A stretch of 64,000 nucleotides of DNA from Gemmatimonadaceae bacterium (GTDB lineage: Bacteria; Gemmatimonadota; Gemmatimonadetes; Gemmatimonadales; Gemmatimonadaceae): NCBI GenBank assembly GCA_036273715.1, contig DASUHB010000050.1, positions 23,215 to 87,214 on the forward strand, written 5' to 3'. The notes beneath the pieces were generated by a model. It was given only the letters and a program-made list of their open reading frames with translations. It ran no database searches and was not told the DNA's origin. Positions 1-7,361 of this stretch are shown here, piece after piece. Within the stretch, counting starts at the first letter, position 1. Each line of letters starts with the position of its first letter. Both the position numbers and the translations under genes were made by a program.

Positions 1-147
1 CCGCTCGCAGTGCTCGAGGTAGAATGCCGCTCCGCCGGCCACGAGCGGTGTCGCTTTCTTCTCGGGAACGGCGACGTCATGCGGTTCCTGTATGACCGGA
101 TGGAGCAGGGCGACACGTACGACGCCGTTGTCTCCGCGGTCGAGTAG
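1..147 (+). CDS. C-terminal end of a V4R (4-vinyl reductase-like) domain protein, partial
   Basis: The window opens inside a gene read in frame from base 1 and ending at TAG 145-147, so only the last 48 residues are visible. They contain Glu-Cys, then Ala-Gly-His, then a second Cys followed by Arg-Phe-Leu-Leu-Gly. That spacing of two cysteines around a glycine is the pattern at the end of V4R domains, the small hydrocarbon- or porphyrin-binding module of BchJ and of XylR-type sensors. Whether the full protein is an enzyme or a sensor cannot be told because the N-terminus lies outside the window. It converges on the phosphoribosyltransferase gene. The domain call rests on this short motif and is moderate. 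Confidence 0.6.
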   Translation, partial: PLAVLEVECRSAGHERCRFLLGNGDVMRFLYDRMEQGDTYDAVVSAVE

Positions 148-157
148 CCGCGCCTTC

Positions 158-173
158 GTTAGGCGCGCCTAAC
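158..173. repeat. 16-bp perfect palindrome made of two inverted GTTAGGC heptamers
   Basis: GTTAGGCGCGCCTAAC is its own reverse complement. It lies in the 32-bp gap between two convergent stop codons and consists of two copies of the window's over-represented heptamer, back to back and sharing a central CG. Placement between convergent genes suggests a transcription terminator or end-of-gene mark, but there is no loop and no T-tract, so intrinsic termination is unproven. Confidence 0.7.
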
Positions 174-179
174 CAACGA

Positions 180-668
180 TCAGGAGACGGACGACAGCAG
201 GTCTTCGTCCCATGGGAGCACGATCGTGCTCTCCGTTTCCAGCGCCGAGAAGTCGGGCTCGTACGGCCCGGTGCGGAATCCCACCGCCGTGCGCACATCG
301 GCGGCCCCCGCATTCACCAGCGCGGCCACGGCCATACGCATCGTCTCGCCCGTGTCGCAGGTCTCGTCCACGAGCAGCACGCGACGGTTGCGAACCTCGG
401 GCGGCGCAACGCCCAGAATGGCCGGCGTCTCGCGCACCGATTGGGCGTGATAGCGGCGGCTCACCACAATCGAGTGGAACTCGCGACCGAGGATCGCCGC
501 GATCACCGCGCCCGGAATGACGCCGGCAGTGGCGATGCCGACGACGATCTCGGGATCGTACGTCCGGGCCACCTTGAGCGCGAGTGCGCGAGACAGCTCG
601 CCGAAGAGCGGCCAGTCCACCTCGAAGACGCCGCGCGTTCGGTCCGCGGGCTTACGTCGTGGCGCCAC
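180..668 (-). CDS. purine-type phosphoribosyltransferase
   Basis: This 162-residue type I phosphoribosyltransferase fold carries the PRPP-binding loop VLLVDETCDTGET at about residues 97-109, the hallmark of nucleobase salvage enzymes that join a base to PRPP. A flexible-loop region rich in Arg and Tyr precedes it (about 70-80), as in xanthine/hypoxanthine enzymes, but base specificity cannot be read from the sequence. The usual second Asp of the PRPP loop is Glu here, which is seen in some family members. The start is GTG at 668, chosen because GGAGG sits five bases upstream on the minus strand. The 193 bp between this gene and the next plus-strand gene show nothing recognisable. Confidence 0.85.
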   Translation of the reverse strand: MAPRRKPADRTRGVFEVDWPLFGELSRALALKVARTYDPEIVVGIATAGVIPGAVIAAILGREFHSIVVSRRYHAQSVRETPAILGVAPPEVRNRRVLLVDETCDTGETMRMAVAALVNAGAADVRTAVGFRTGPYEPDFSALETESTIVLPWDEDLLSSVS

Positions 669-861
669 GTGTCCTCCAGGTTGGCGGCCGACTTCGACTC
701 AGCGCGAAAGCTACCGTCGCACGCTCGCGGCCGACAGCGCGGTTGCCGCCCCGCGTGGGCCTGCATAAGTTTGCCCTCGACAGGTACGCCGAGTGCGCAT
801 TCCTGCACCGCGCCACCGTGGTGCGCCTTCCCACCCAAGTTCTCGACTCTAGACGCATCGC

Positions 862-1317
862 ATGTCCTGGTGGAGCCGCTTGACGGGTGGTGGAACGGCG
901 CACACGCCGCGCCCACAACGTCTCGACTACTTGAGCGAAGCGCTGGCGCTGGAGCGCCAGGGTGACTACGACGCCGCGCTCACGTCGTACCGGCTCGCAC
1001 TGCGCGATCAGCCCAACGATCAGCGCATCCTCCAGAACATGGCGATCGCGTATTCGCGAACCGGACGACTGGACGACGCCATCCGCTGCTATCGCCGGGC
1101 ACTCGAAATCGACCCGCAGTTGAGCGGCGCGCACTATGGCCTGGCGTATCTGCTGCTCAAGCGCGGCGACGGCCAAGGCGCCCAACGCCACCTGACGGCC
1201 TTTCTGGAGCATCCGCCGTCCACGGTCGAGGCGGAACGGTGGGTCCAGCATGCGCGGCAGACCATCGAGCAGATCAAGGCAGGCGGCGGGGCGGACTCCG
1301 TCCCCGGCACGGAATAG
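862..1317 (+). CDS. small TPR-repeat protein
   Basis: This 151-residue protein is predicted soluble and has about three tetratricopeptide repeats between residues 25 and 130. The pattern is alanine/glycine/tyrosine-rich helices such as LERQGDYDAALTSYRLAL, then YSRTGRLDDAIRCYRRALEI ending in Asp-Pro, then a weaker third unit. TPRs are protein-protein docking modules, so no enzymatic role is implied. The gene starts at ATG 862 and ends three bases before the GTG of the ParA gene, so the two are almost certainly co-transcribed. The TPR protein may therefore be a partner or localiser of the ATPase, which is inference from adjacency only. Confidence 0.85.
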   Translation: MSWWSRLTGGGTAHTPRPQRLDYLSEALALERQGDYDAALTSYRLALRDQPNDQRILQNMAIAYSRTGRLDDAIRCYRRALEIDPQLSGAHYGLAYLLLKRGDGQGAQRHLTAFLEHPPSTVEAERWVQHARQTIEQIKAGGGADSVPGTE

Positions 1318-1320
1318 CGA

Positions 1321-2088
1321 GTGGGAACCGTCCTCGCCGTCGTGAGCCAGAAAGGCGGTGTCGGTAAGACGACCACCGCAGTGAATCTCGCCGCCGCGTT
1401 CGCTCGGCGCGGTATGAAAACGCTCCTCGTCGACGTGGACCCTCAGGGCGCAGTGCGCTACGGCGTGGGGCTGCGCGCGGACCATGTCACCGTTGGAATT
1501 TCCGATTATCTATCGGGAGAGAAGACGCTGCGCGACATCATTTTGCCGACGGCGTTACCATGGCTTCGCGTGATTCTGGCCGGGACCGTCAGCGCGGCCA
1601 CGAATCACGTCGCGTACCAGCACCGGATGGAGGAGTCCACGTTGCTTCCCGACTTGTTGGCCATGGCGCGGCAGCGCACGGACATCGTCGTGGTCGACAC
1701 GCCGCCGGGACTGGGCCCGACGGTCGAGCGGGTGCTCTCGGCCTCGCAGCACGTGATCGTGCCGCTGCAGGCCGAGCCGCTGGCGCTCCAGACGACGCCG
1801 CAGATTCTGCGCGGCATCCAGGACATCGTGATGACTAACGACGAGCTGACGCTCGACGGACTCGTCCTCACGATGTACGACGAAACGAGTGAAACCAGCG
1901 TGCGCGTGTCGGAATACGTGCGGCGCCACCTGCCGCGCAACATGGTGTTCGACCTGGTGATACCGCGGAGCACGGCGGCGGCCGATGCATTCGCGGCGGG
2001 CCAGCCGGTGGTATTGCGGTCGCCGGCCGACGCGGCGGCGCAGGCGTACGTGAACCTCGCCACCGAGCTTGCATCACGGTTCGAGTGA
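1321..2088 (+). CDS. ParA/Soj-family ATPase (orphan)
   Basis: This 255-residue MinD/ParA-type P-loop ATPase has a deviant Walker A, KGGVGKTT, at residues 11-18 with the signature first lysine. It also has LLVDVDPQG near 38-46 and a Walker B VVVDTPPG near residue 125. ParA ATPases bind DNA nonspecifically as ATP dimers and position chromosomes, plasmids or protein machines. No ParB gene follows, unlike a parAB locus, so this is likely a cargo-positioning or orphan ParA. The start is GTG three bases after the TPR stop, with no clear Shine-Dalgarno, suggesting coupling. The end overlaps the next gene at TGATG. Confidence 0.88.
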   Translation: MGTVLAVVSQKGGVGKTTTAVNLAAAFARRGMKTLLVDVDPQGAVRYGVGLRADHVTVGISDYLSGEKTLRDIILPTALPWLRVILAGTVSAATNHVAYQHRMEESTLLPDLLAMARQRTDIVVVDTPPGLGPTVERVLSASQHVIVPLQAEPLALQTTPQILRGIQDIVMTNDELTLDGLVLTMYDETSETSVRVSEYVRRHLPRNMVFDLVIPRSTAAADAFAAGQPVVLRSPADAAAQAYVNLATELASRFE

Positions 2089-2864
2089 TGCGGCCCTCCC
2101 TCCGGGCGGCGTCGCTCGCGCTGTCGGTCGCCGCGGTGGCCGCGGCGTGCAACGAGGTCGGGACCAACGCCAACGCGCCGGTCGCGATCCAGCTCGATGC
2201 GCCCGCGTCGCCGTCCGTCCTGCTCGGCGATACGCTGCGCGACAGTCTGGGGCAGGTCGCGCCGCTGCACGTCGTGGTCTTCAACTTCAAGAACGACAGC
2301 ATCCCCGGCATCCCGGTGTCGTTCCTGGCCGTCGACTCGACGCACGCGGTGACCGTCGACCCAGCGTTAGGCATCGTGGTCGGACACGCGCTCATTCCGC
2401 GCGTGCTCGTGGTCGCGACGGCGGCCGGCCTGCAGTCGATTGCCGACACGATCGCCGTGGTCGACACGCCATCCGTGATGCTGGCCGAAGATTCATCGCG
2501 GGACAGCGTCGACTACAGTTTTGCCAACGGACTGCGCGATACGACCATCACCCTCCGCGTGCGCCTGCTGCACCTGCCGGACTCGGTGCCCGTGCCCACG
2601 TACGCGGTCCACTACACGATCGTACACCCGTCGCCCTACGACAACACGGATTCGACCAATGCGCAGCTCGTGAAACTCGGCGGAGCGGTCGGACAGCTGG
2701 TGGACACGACGGACGTGAACGGCAGCACCAACCTCGGCTTGCGCATCACGCCGTTCACGCACGCGTTCAACGACTCGATCGTCGTACAGGTGAGCGCATC
2801 GGCGCCGGGCGGCCTCCCGACGGGCAGTCCGATCACGTACGTTAGGCGCATCAACATCCACTGA
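2088..2864 (+). CDS. exported lipoprotein with Ig-like folds
   Basis: This 258-residue protein begins with a short positively charged stretch and a hydrophobic core ending in Val-Ala-Ala-Ala-Cys, a lipobox for signal peptidase II, so the mature protein should be membrane-anchored from about residue 21. The remainder is Asp/Thr/Ser/Val-rich beta sequence with the look of bacterial Ig-like (invasin or Big) repeats, for example around LHVVVFNFKNDSIPGIPVSF. The ATG at 2088 overlaps the ParA stop (TGATG), so co-expression is likely even though one product is cytosolic and the other exported. No catalytic motif is seen and its function is unknown. Confidence 0.75.
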   Translation: MRPSLRAASLALSVAAVAAACNEVGTNANAPVAIQLDAPASPSVLLGDTLRDSLGQVAPLHVVVFNFKNDSIPGIPVSFLAVDSTHAVTVDPALGIVVGHALIPRVLVVATAAGLQSIADTIAVVDTPSVMLAEDSSRDSVDYSFANGLRDTTITLRVRLLHLPDSVPVPTYAVHYTIVHPSPYDNTDSTNAQLVKLGGAVGQLVDTTDVNGSTNLGLRITPFTHAFNDSIVVQVSASAPGGLPTGSPITYVRRINIH

Positions 2865-2907
2865 GCGCGCAGCGCGGCAGGAACGCGCCGCGCCGAGCGA
2901 GGCCTCC

Positions 2908-4764
2908 ATGACGCTGACTGCCGAGTCGAACACGTCGACGGAACGCGATCCGCGACTGTCGCCGACGACGCTCACGCGCCTCTTCTTCGACGCCGTCGAA
3001 GGGTACGATCGGCCGAACGCACTGCAGGTGAAGTCGGGTGGCGCGTACCAGCCGATCTCGCACCGCACGCTGGCAACGCGGGTTCGTCACGCCGCGTTCG
3101 GGCTCCGCGCGCTCGGCATTCCGGACGGCTCGGCCATTGCCATCCTGTCCGAGAATCGCCCGGAGTGGGCGATCGCCGACTACGGCTGTCTCACCGCGCG
3201 CTACATCGACGTGCCGATCTACCCGACCCTCCCGGCCGAGCAGGTCGAGTACATCCTCGAGGACTCCGAGACCGTCGCGATTTTCGTCTCGACACGCGAG
3301 CAGGCGCAGAAGATCGCGGCCATTCGCGCATCGCTGCCCAAGCTCAAGTGGGTGATTGCGTTCGACGACCTGGATGGCGGCGGCGTGGATTTCGCGCTCA
3401 CCGCGCTCGAAGCGCGCGGCGCGGCCAGCGAGACGCCGGACGCCGGCGCGCGCTATCGGACAGAAGCATTGGCCGTCCCGCCGGACCAGGTGGCGACGAT
3501 CATTTATACGTCGGGCACGACCGGTGAGCCGAAAGGAGCGATGCTCACGCACGGGAATCTCGCGTCCAACGTGGCCGCGGTGGCCAAAGTCATCCCGATA
3601 ACCGGAGACGATGTATCGCTGAGCTTCCTACCGCTCTCGCACGTGCTGCAGCGGCACTTCGACTATCTCATGTTCGCGACCGGCGTGTCGATCGCGTACG
3701 TGGAGTCGATGGACACCGTGACCGTGAACATGACGGAAATCCGCCCAACGCTGGTGGTGGCGGTCCCGCGCGTGTACGAGAAGATCTATGCGCGGGTGCT
3801 GGAGAACGCGCTGGCGAGCGGCGCGATCAAGAAGCGCATCTTTTTCTGGGCGCGCGCCGTCGGCGAACGATGGGCGGACGCTCGCCTGTCCGGTCGTGCG
3901 CCCAACCCGCTGCTCGCGGCCCAGTATGCGGTCGCGCGGCGGCTCGTGTTCTCGAAACTGCGCGATCGCGTGGGCGGGCGGTTGCGCTATTTCGTGTCGG
4001 GCGGCGCGCCGCTGGCGCCGGCGATCAACAAGTTCTTCTATGCCGCCGGGCTGGTGATTCTGGAAGGCTACGGCCTAACGGAAACGTCGCCGGTGATCGC
4101 GGTGAACACGCCGGACCGCTATCGCATCGGCACGGTGGGGCCGCCGATCGCCGGCGTCGAGGTGACGATCGCGCCGGACGGCGAGATCATCGTGCGCGGA
4201 CCGAACGTGATGAAAGGCTACTTCCACAAGCCGGAGGCGACGCGTGATGCGATCGATGCCGATGGCTGGTTCCACACCGGCGACATCGGGGTGCTGGAAG
4301 ACGGGTTCCTGCGCATCACGGATCGCAAGAAGGACATCATCGTGACCGCGGGGGGAAAGAACATCGCGCCGCAGCCGATCGAAAACCACATCCGGATGAA
4401 CAAGTACGTGTCGCAGGCGGTGATGATCGGCGACCAACGCAAATTTCCGATCGTGCTCGTGGTGCCCAACTTCGAGCAGCTCGAGCGCTGGGCGAAGCTC
4501 AAGAATCTGCTCTACGCGGACCGCAGGCAGCTCCTCGCCCAACCGATGGTCAAGGCGAAGATGGAAAAAGAAGTGTTGGGCAAGCTCGCGGGGCTGGCGC
4601 ACTTCGAGACGCCGAAGAAGATGGCGTTGTTGGACCGCGACTTCACCGTCGATTCCGGCGAGCTGACGCCGACGCTCAAGGTGCGCCGCCGGGTGATCGA
4701 CACGAAGTACAAAGCGGTGATCGACCAGCTCTATGCCGGCGGCGAGGCGGCGCGCCGAGGCTAA
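2908..4764 (+). CDS. long-chain acyl-CoA synthetase (AMP-forming)
   Basis: This 618-residue ANL-superfamily ligase activates a fatty acid with ATP to acyl-AMP and transfers it to CoA. The P-loop-like signature YTSGTTGEPKG lies near residue 200, GYGLTETSPV (the adenylate-binding motif) near 388 and DGWFHTGDIG near 452. A C-terminal lysine-bearing RKKDIIVTAGGKN segment is the catalytic hinge region. Length and the split N-terminal domain match the FAA1/long-chain (COG1022) branch rather than short-chain synthetases, though chain length is inference. The gene is 43 bp downstream of the lipoprotein. Its TAA shares the tetranucleotide CTAA (4761-4764) with the TAG of the convergent methyltransferase-like gene. 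Confidence 0.9.
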   Translation: MTLTAESNTSTERDPRLSPTTLTRLFFDAVEGYDRPNALQVKSGGAYQPISHRTLATRVRHAAFGLRALGIPDGSAIAILSENRPEWAIADYGCLTARYIDVPIYPTLPAEQVEYILEDSETVAIFVSTREQAQKIAAIRASLPKLKWVIAFDDLDGGGVDFALTALEARGAASETPDAGARYRTEALAVPPDQVATIIYTSGTTGEPKGAMLTHGNLASNVAAVAKVIPITGDDVSLSFLPLSHVLQRHFDYLMFATGVSIAYVESMDTVTVNMTEIRPTLVVAVPRVYEKIYARVLENALASGAIKKRIFFWARAVGERWADARLSGRAPNPLLAAQYAVARRLVFSKLRDRVGGRLRYFVSGGAPLAPAINKFFYAAGLVILEGYGLTETSPVIAVNTPDRYRIGTVGPPIAGVEVTIAPDGEIIVRGPNVMKGYFHKPEATRDAIDADGWFHTGDIGVLEDGFLRITDRKKDIIVTAGGKNIAPQPIENHIRMNKYVSQAVMIGDQRKFPIVLVVPNFEQLERWAKLKNLLYADRRQLLAQPMVKAKMEKEVLGKLAGLAHFETPKKMALLDRDFTVDSGELTPTLKVRRRVIDTKYKAVIDQLYAGGEAARRG

Positions 4765-5405
4765 CGCAGTGGCCGGGGCGCCCGCGCGAGGGTGGTGAGG
4801 TCGTGCTTCTCGCCCAACCGATCGTGGGCATCGTGCGCGCGCTCGACGATGCCGTGGGGGAGCGGGCTCGCGGTGGGCAGCAGCAGGCGCCCGGAGGGCC
4901 TGAGCGCGGCGACGGTGGACGCGAGAAAGTGTTCGGTCGCATGCGCCGCATCGACCGCCATCGCGCGCACTGATTCGGGACGGAGCGGCAGCGCGTCGGG
5001 CGCGCGCGCGATCGAGACGCCGGCGCCGCTCGAGACAACGCCTAACGGATCCACCGCCAGCACATGGACGCGCTCGGCGAGCGCGGCCACGTCGTGCGCG
5101 GCGTCGGCCCACTCGCCGGCCAGCACGACCAGGCCGCCCCCTTCCGTTAGACCGAGGAGCGCCGCCGCGCGGAGGCCGCGCGCGCCGTGGTCGGTCGGCA
5201 CGATCTGCGGGGCGGGCGGCGGCGGCGCCCCGGCGCCGCGAAAGTCGGCGATCCCATCCACGATCGGATACCGCGCGCCGCACACGGGGCATCCCAGTTC
5301 CCCGGCCAGAATGTCGCGGTCCTCCAGACGGTCCGCCGACGCCACCAGCCACATGAGCTCGTGCGGGCGCGGACACCGGAACGCCTCGACGATCTCGATG
5401 AACAT
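4761..5405 (-). CDS. Trm112-like zinc-ribbon protein with degenerate methyltransferase-like domain
   Basis: Residues 1-55 resemble a Trm112/YcaR ribbon: an early Cys-Pro pair, then LGCPVCGARYPI before a hydrophobic VDGIADF. Residues 75-210 look like a Rossmann methyltransferase remnant, with alternating strands and a late LRPSGRLLLP segment typical of strand 6, but the glycine-rich SAM motif is not evident. It is last in a minus-strand run after the short-chain reductase (6-bp gap) and two pterin genes. Whether it belongs to that pathway or is merely co-transcribed is unknown. It ends on the same CTAA as the acyl-CoA synthetase gene. Confidence 0.6.
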   Translation of the reverse strand: MFIEIVEAFRCPRPHELMWLVASADRLEDRDILAGELGCPVCGARYPIVDGIADFRGAGAPPPPAPQIVPTDHGARGLRAAALLGLTEGGGLVVLAGEWADAAHDVAALAERVHVLAVDPLGVVSSGAGVSIARAPDALPLRPESVRAMAVDAAHATEHFLASTVAALRPSGRLLLPTASPLPHGIVERAHDAHDRLGEKHDLTTLARAPRPLR

Positions 5406-5411
5406 CGTCCG

Positions 5412-6161
5412 TCAGCTCGCCGAGAGCCGCAGCTCGTCCACGTTCACGCGCTCGGCGCGTGTGAGGGCGTAGAGCACGGCGTCGGCGACGGCATCGGCAT
5501 CGAGCATCGCGTCGCGCGAGGGGAACCGGCCGGTGCCCGGAAGGTCGCCCCAGATGTCGGTGTCGGTCGGGCCGGGCGAGACGAGCGTCGCCCGCACGCC
5601 GCTGCCGCGCAGCTCCTCGCGCAGCACGTCGTGCAGCGCGCGCGCGCCGAACTTGCCCGGCGAATACGACCCGTTGCCGGGATACGCCACGCGGTCGGCC
5701 ACCGAACCGATCGTCACGATGTGACCGCGCCCCCGCGCGCGCATGCCGTCGAGCACCGCGTGCGCGAGATAGAATCCCGCATTGAGATTGACGGCGATCG
5801 CGGCCGCGAACGCATCGGGCGTGATGTCGGCCAGCGGCTGGGGATGGAAGATCCCGGCGTTGCTCACGAGGATGTCCGGTGCGCCGCCGAAGGCGAGGGT
5901 GATCACCTGGATCGCGCGCCCAACGGCCGCGGCGTCGGACACGTCGCACGGCACCGGCAGCGCCGCTCCGCCTAACTCCGCCGCCCGTTGGGCGAGGGTG
6001 TCGGCGCTGCGGGCGAGCATCGCGACGCGCGCGCCGGCCGCGGCGAGCGCGCGCGCAATCGCCAAGCCGATGCCGCGCGATGCTCCGGTGACCACGGCGC
6101 CCCGCCCCGCCAGCACGGCGCCGGCCGCATCCGGCGCCGCCGGCGACGTGTGTCCCGTCAC
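5412..6161 (-). CDS. short-chain dehydrogenase/reductase, candidate sepiapterin reductase
   Basis: This 249-residue classical SDR has the cofactor motif TGASRGIG near residue 25, NAG near residue 100, a catalytic serine in TIGSVADR near 152 and YSPGK (the YxxxK pair) near 165. NADP preference is suggested by Arg after the glycine motif. The start is GTG at 6161, overlapping the TGA of folE as GTGA; an upstream in-frame extension would run deep into folE and is less likely. Position directly after a PTPS-like gene and folE makes sepiapterin reductase, the last step of tetrahydrobiopterin synthesis, an attractive role. SDR substrate cannot be read from sequence, so that part is inference. Confidence 0.85.
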   Translation of the reverse strand: MTGHTSPAAPDAAGAVLAGRGAVVTGASRGIGLAIARALAAAGARVAMLARSADTLAQRAAELGGAALPVPCDVSDAAAVGRAIQVITLAFGGAPDILVSNAGIFHPQPLADITPDAFAAAIAVNLNAGFYLAHAVLDGMRARGRGHIVTIGSVADRVAYPGNGSYSPGKFGARALHDVLREELRGSGVRATLVSPGPTDTDIWGDLPGTGRFPSRDAMLDADAVADAVLYALTRAERVNVDELRLSAS

Positions 6162-6820
6162 CGCACCGGCGGCGTGCGGCCGTGCGCCAGATACAAGAAC
6201 TCCTCGCGCGTGCGCGCGTCGTTGCGGAAAATGCCCCGCACCGCCGACGTCACCGTCTGCGAGTTCTGCTTCTGCACGCCGCGCATCATCATGCACAGGT
6301 GATACGCCTCGATCACCACACCCACGCCTTTCGGGTTCAGCACATCCTGAATGGCCTGGGCGATTTCTTCAGTTAGGCGCTCCTGCACCTGCAGCCGGCG
6401 TGCGAACACCTCGACGATGCGCGGCAGTTTCGACAAGCCGACGATCTTGTTGTCCGGGATGTACGCGATGTGCGCCTTCCCGAAGAACGGCAGCATGTGG
6501 TGCTCGCACAGCGAGTACAGCTCGATGTCGCGCACCATCACCATGCTCGAATGCGGCTCCTCGAACACCGCGTTGTTCACCACTTCGTGCACATCCATCT
6601 CGTAGCCGCGCGTGAGCCACGTGAGCGACTTCGCGACGCGGAGCGGCGTCTTGAGCAGTCCTTCGCGGTCGGGATCCTCGCCGATCAGCTGGAGCAGGCG
6701 GTGCACGATCGACTCGAGCTCCGGGGCATGTTCCGGTGTGTGATCGTCATCCGCCTCGAGCAACGCGCGGCTCACGCGGCCGTCCAGGCGCGGCGCCTTA
6801 TTGCCCTTCGTATTCGACAT
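6158..6820 (-). CDS. folE: GTP cyclohydrolase I
   Basis: This 220-residue enzyme opens the purine ring of GTP to give 7,8-dihydroneopterin triphosphate, the first step toward folate, tetrahydrobiopterin or 7-deazapurines. The zinc site is visible: [16 protein letters not shown] at residues 105-120 and the third ligand in YHLCMMMRG (Cys 176). GLSKLPR and QERLT, the conserved helix segments, also match, and the length is normal for the family. Its ATG lies inside the upstream PTPS-like gene (23-bp overlap in another frame) and its stop overlaps the reductase start, so translation of all three is probably coupled. Confidence 0.96.
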   Translation of the reverse strand: MSNTKGNKAPRLDGRVSRALLEADDDHTPEHAPELESIVHRLLQLIGEDPDREGLLKTPLRVAKSLTWLTRGYEMDVHEVVNNAVFEEPHSSMVMVRDIELYSLCEHHMLPFFGKAHIAYIPDNKIVGLSKLPRIVEVFARRLQVQERLTEEIAQAIQDVLNPKGVGVVIEAYHLCMMMRGVQKQNSQTVTSAVRGIFRNDARTREEFLYLAHGRTPPVR

Positions 6821-7211
6821 AATTGTTGTCGGTCTCCCAGAGGCGCAGGCGCGTGAGCGTTGCCGGACCCATCACCGGAGCCAGCACGTTCCAGCACGCG
6901 ACCACGAGGTTTTCCGCCGTCGGGTTGATGCCCTGCATGAAATCGACGTCGATGTTCAGATTTCGATGATCCATTTTGTCGACGAGATGTTCTTCTACCA
7001 CGTCGCGCAATTTCTTCAGATCCATCACGTACCCGGACGTCGGCTCGATGTCGCCGACGACCGAGACATCGAGACGGTAGTTGTGACCGTGCCAGTTGGC
7101 GTTGTTGCATGGCCCGAAGAGTGACCGGTTTTCCGAGTCGCTCAAGTCCGGATTGTGCAGACGATGGGCCGCGTTGAACGTGAGGCGGCGGGTAACGGTG
7201 ACTCGTGGCAT
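6798..7211 (-). CDS. 6-pyruvoyl-tetrahydropterin synthase / QueD family, eukaryote-like form
   Basis: This 137-residue enzyme of the T-fold family acts on the product of GTP cyclohydrolase I. Visible features are the zinc histidines His16 (AAHRL), His41 and His43 (HGHNY), the catalytic Cys35 in LFGPCNN, an Asp-His pair at 81-82 and Glu126 in ETDNN. The run from CNN to ETDNN follows the human PTPS pattern closely as I remember it, including the insert after the Cys, rather than the shorter E. coli QueD. That points to 6-pyruvoyltetrahydropterin rather than carboxytetrahydropterin, but the two are hard to separate without a tree. ATG 7211 was chosen because the family begins just before the [10 protein letters not shown] strand. 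A longer start at 7268 is possible. Confidence 0.9.
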   Translation of the reverse strand: MPRVTVTRRLTFNAAHRLHNPDLSDSENRSLFGPCNNANWHGHNYRLDVSVVGDIEPTSGYVMDLKKLRDVVEEHLVDKMDHRNLNIDVDFMQGINPTAENLVVACWNVLAPVMGPATLTRLRLWETDNNYVEYEGQ

Positions 7212-7361
7212 GGAGAAGGATGATGAGACGCGTCGAACGAACGCGGCGTGCCGGCCCTGGGTTCCCATGGAACCGCTTGAGCCGACTGCGCCGCGCGTCT
7301 ATGTTCCGCTCATGAAACCGCCCCGCGAGCGAGGCAATTCTGTTAATACGGACGGCGGCGG

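Noticed and set aside
6162..6296. Longer N-terminus of the short-chain reductase inside folE
   Set aside because: The added residues lack SDR character, and the GTGA junction gives a normal 249-residue protein.
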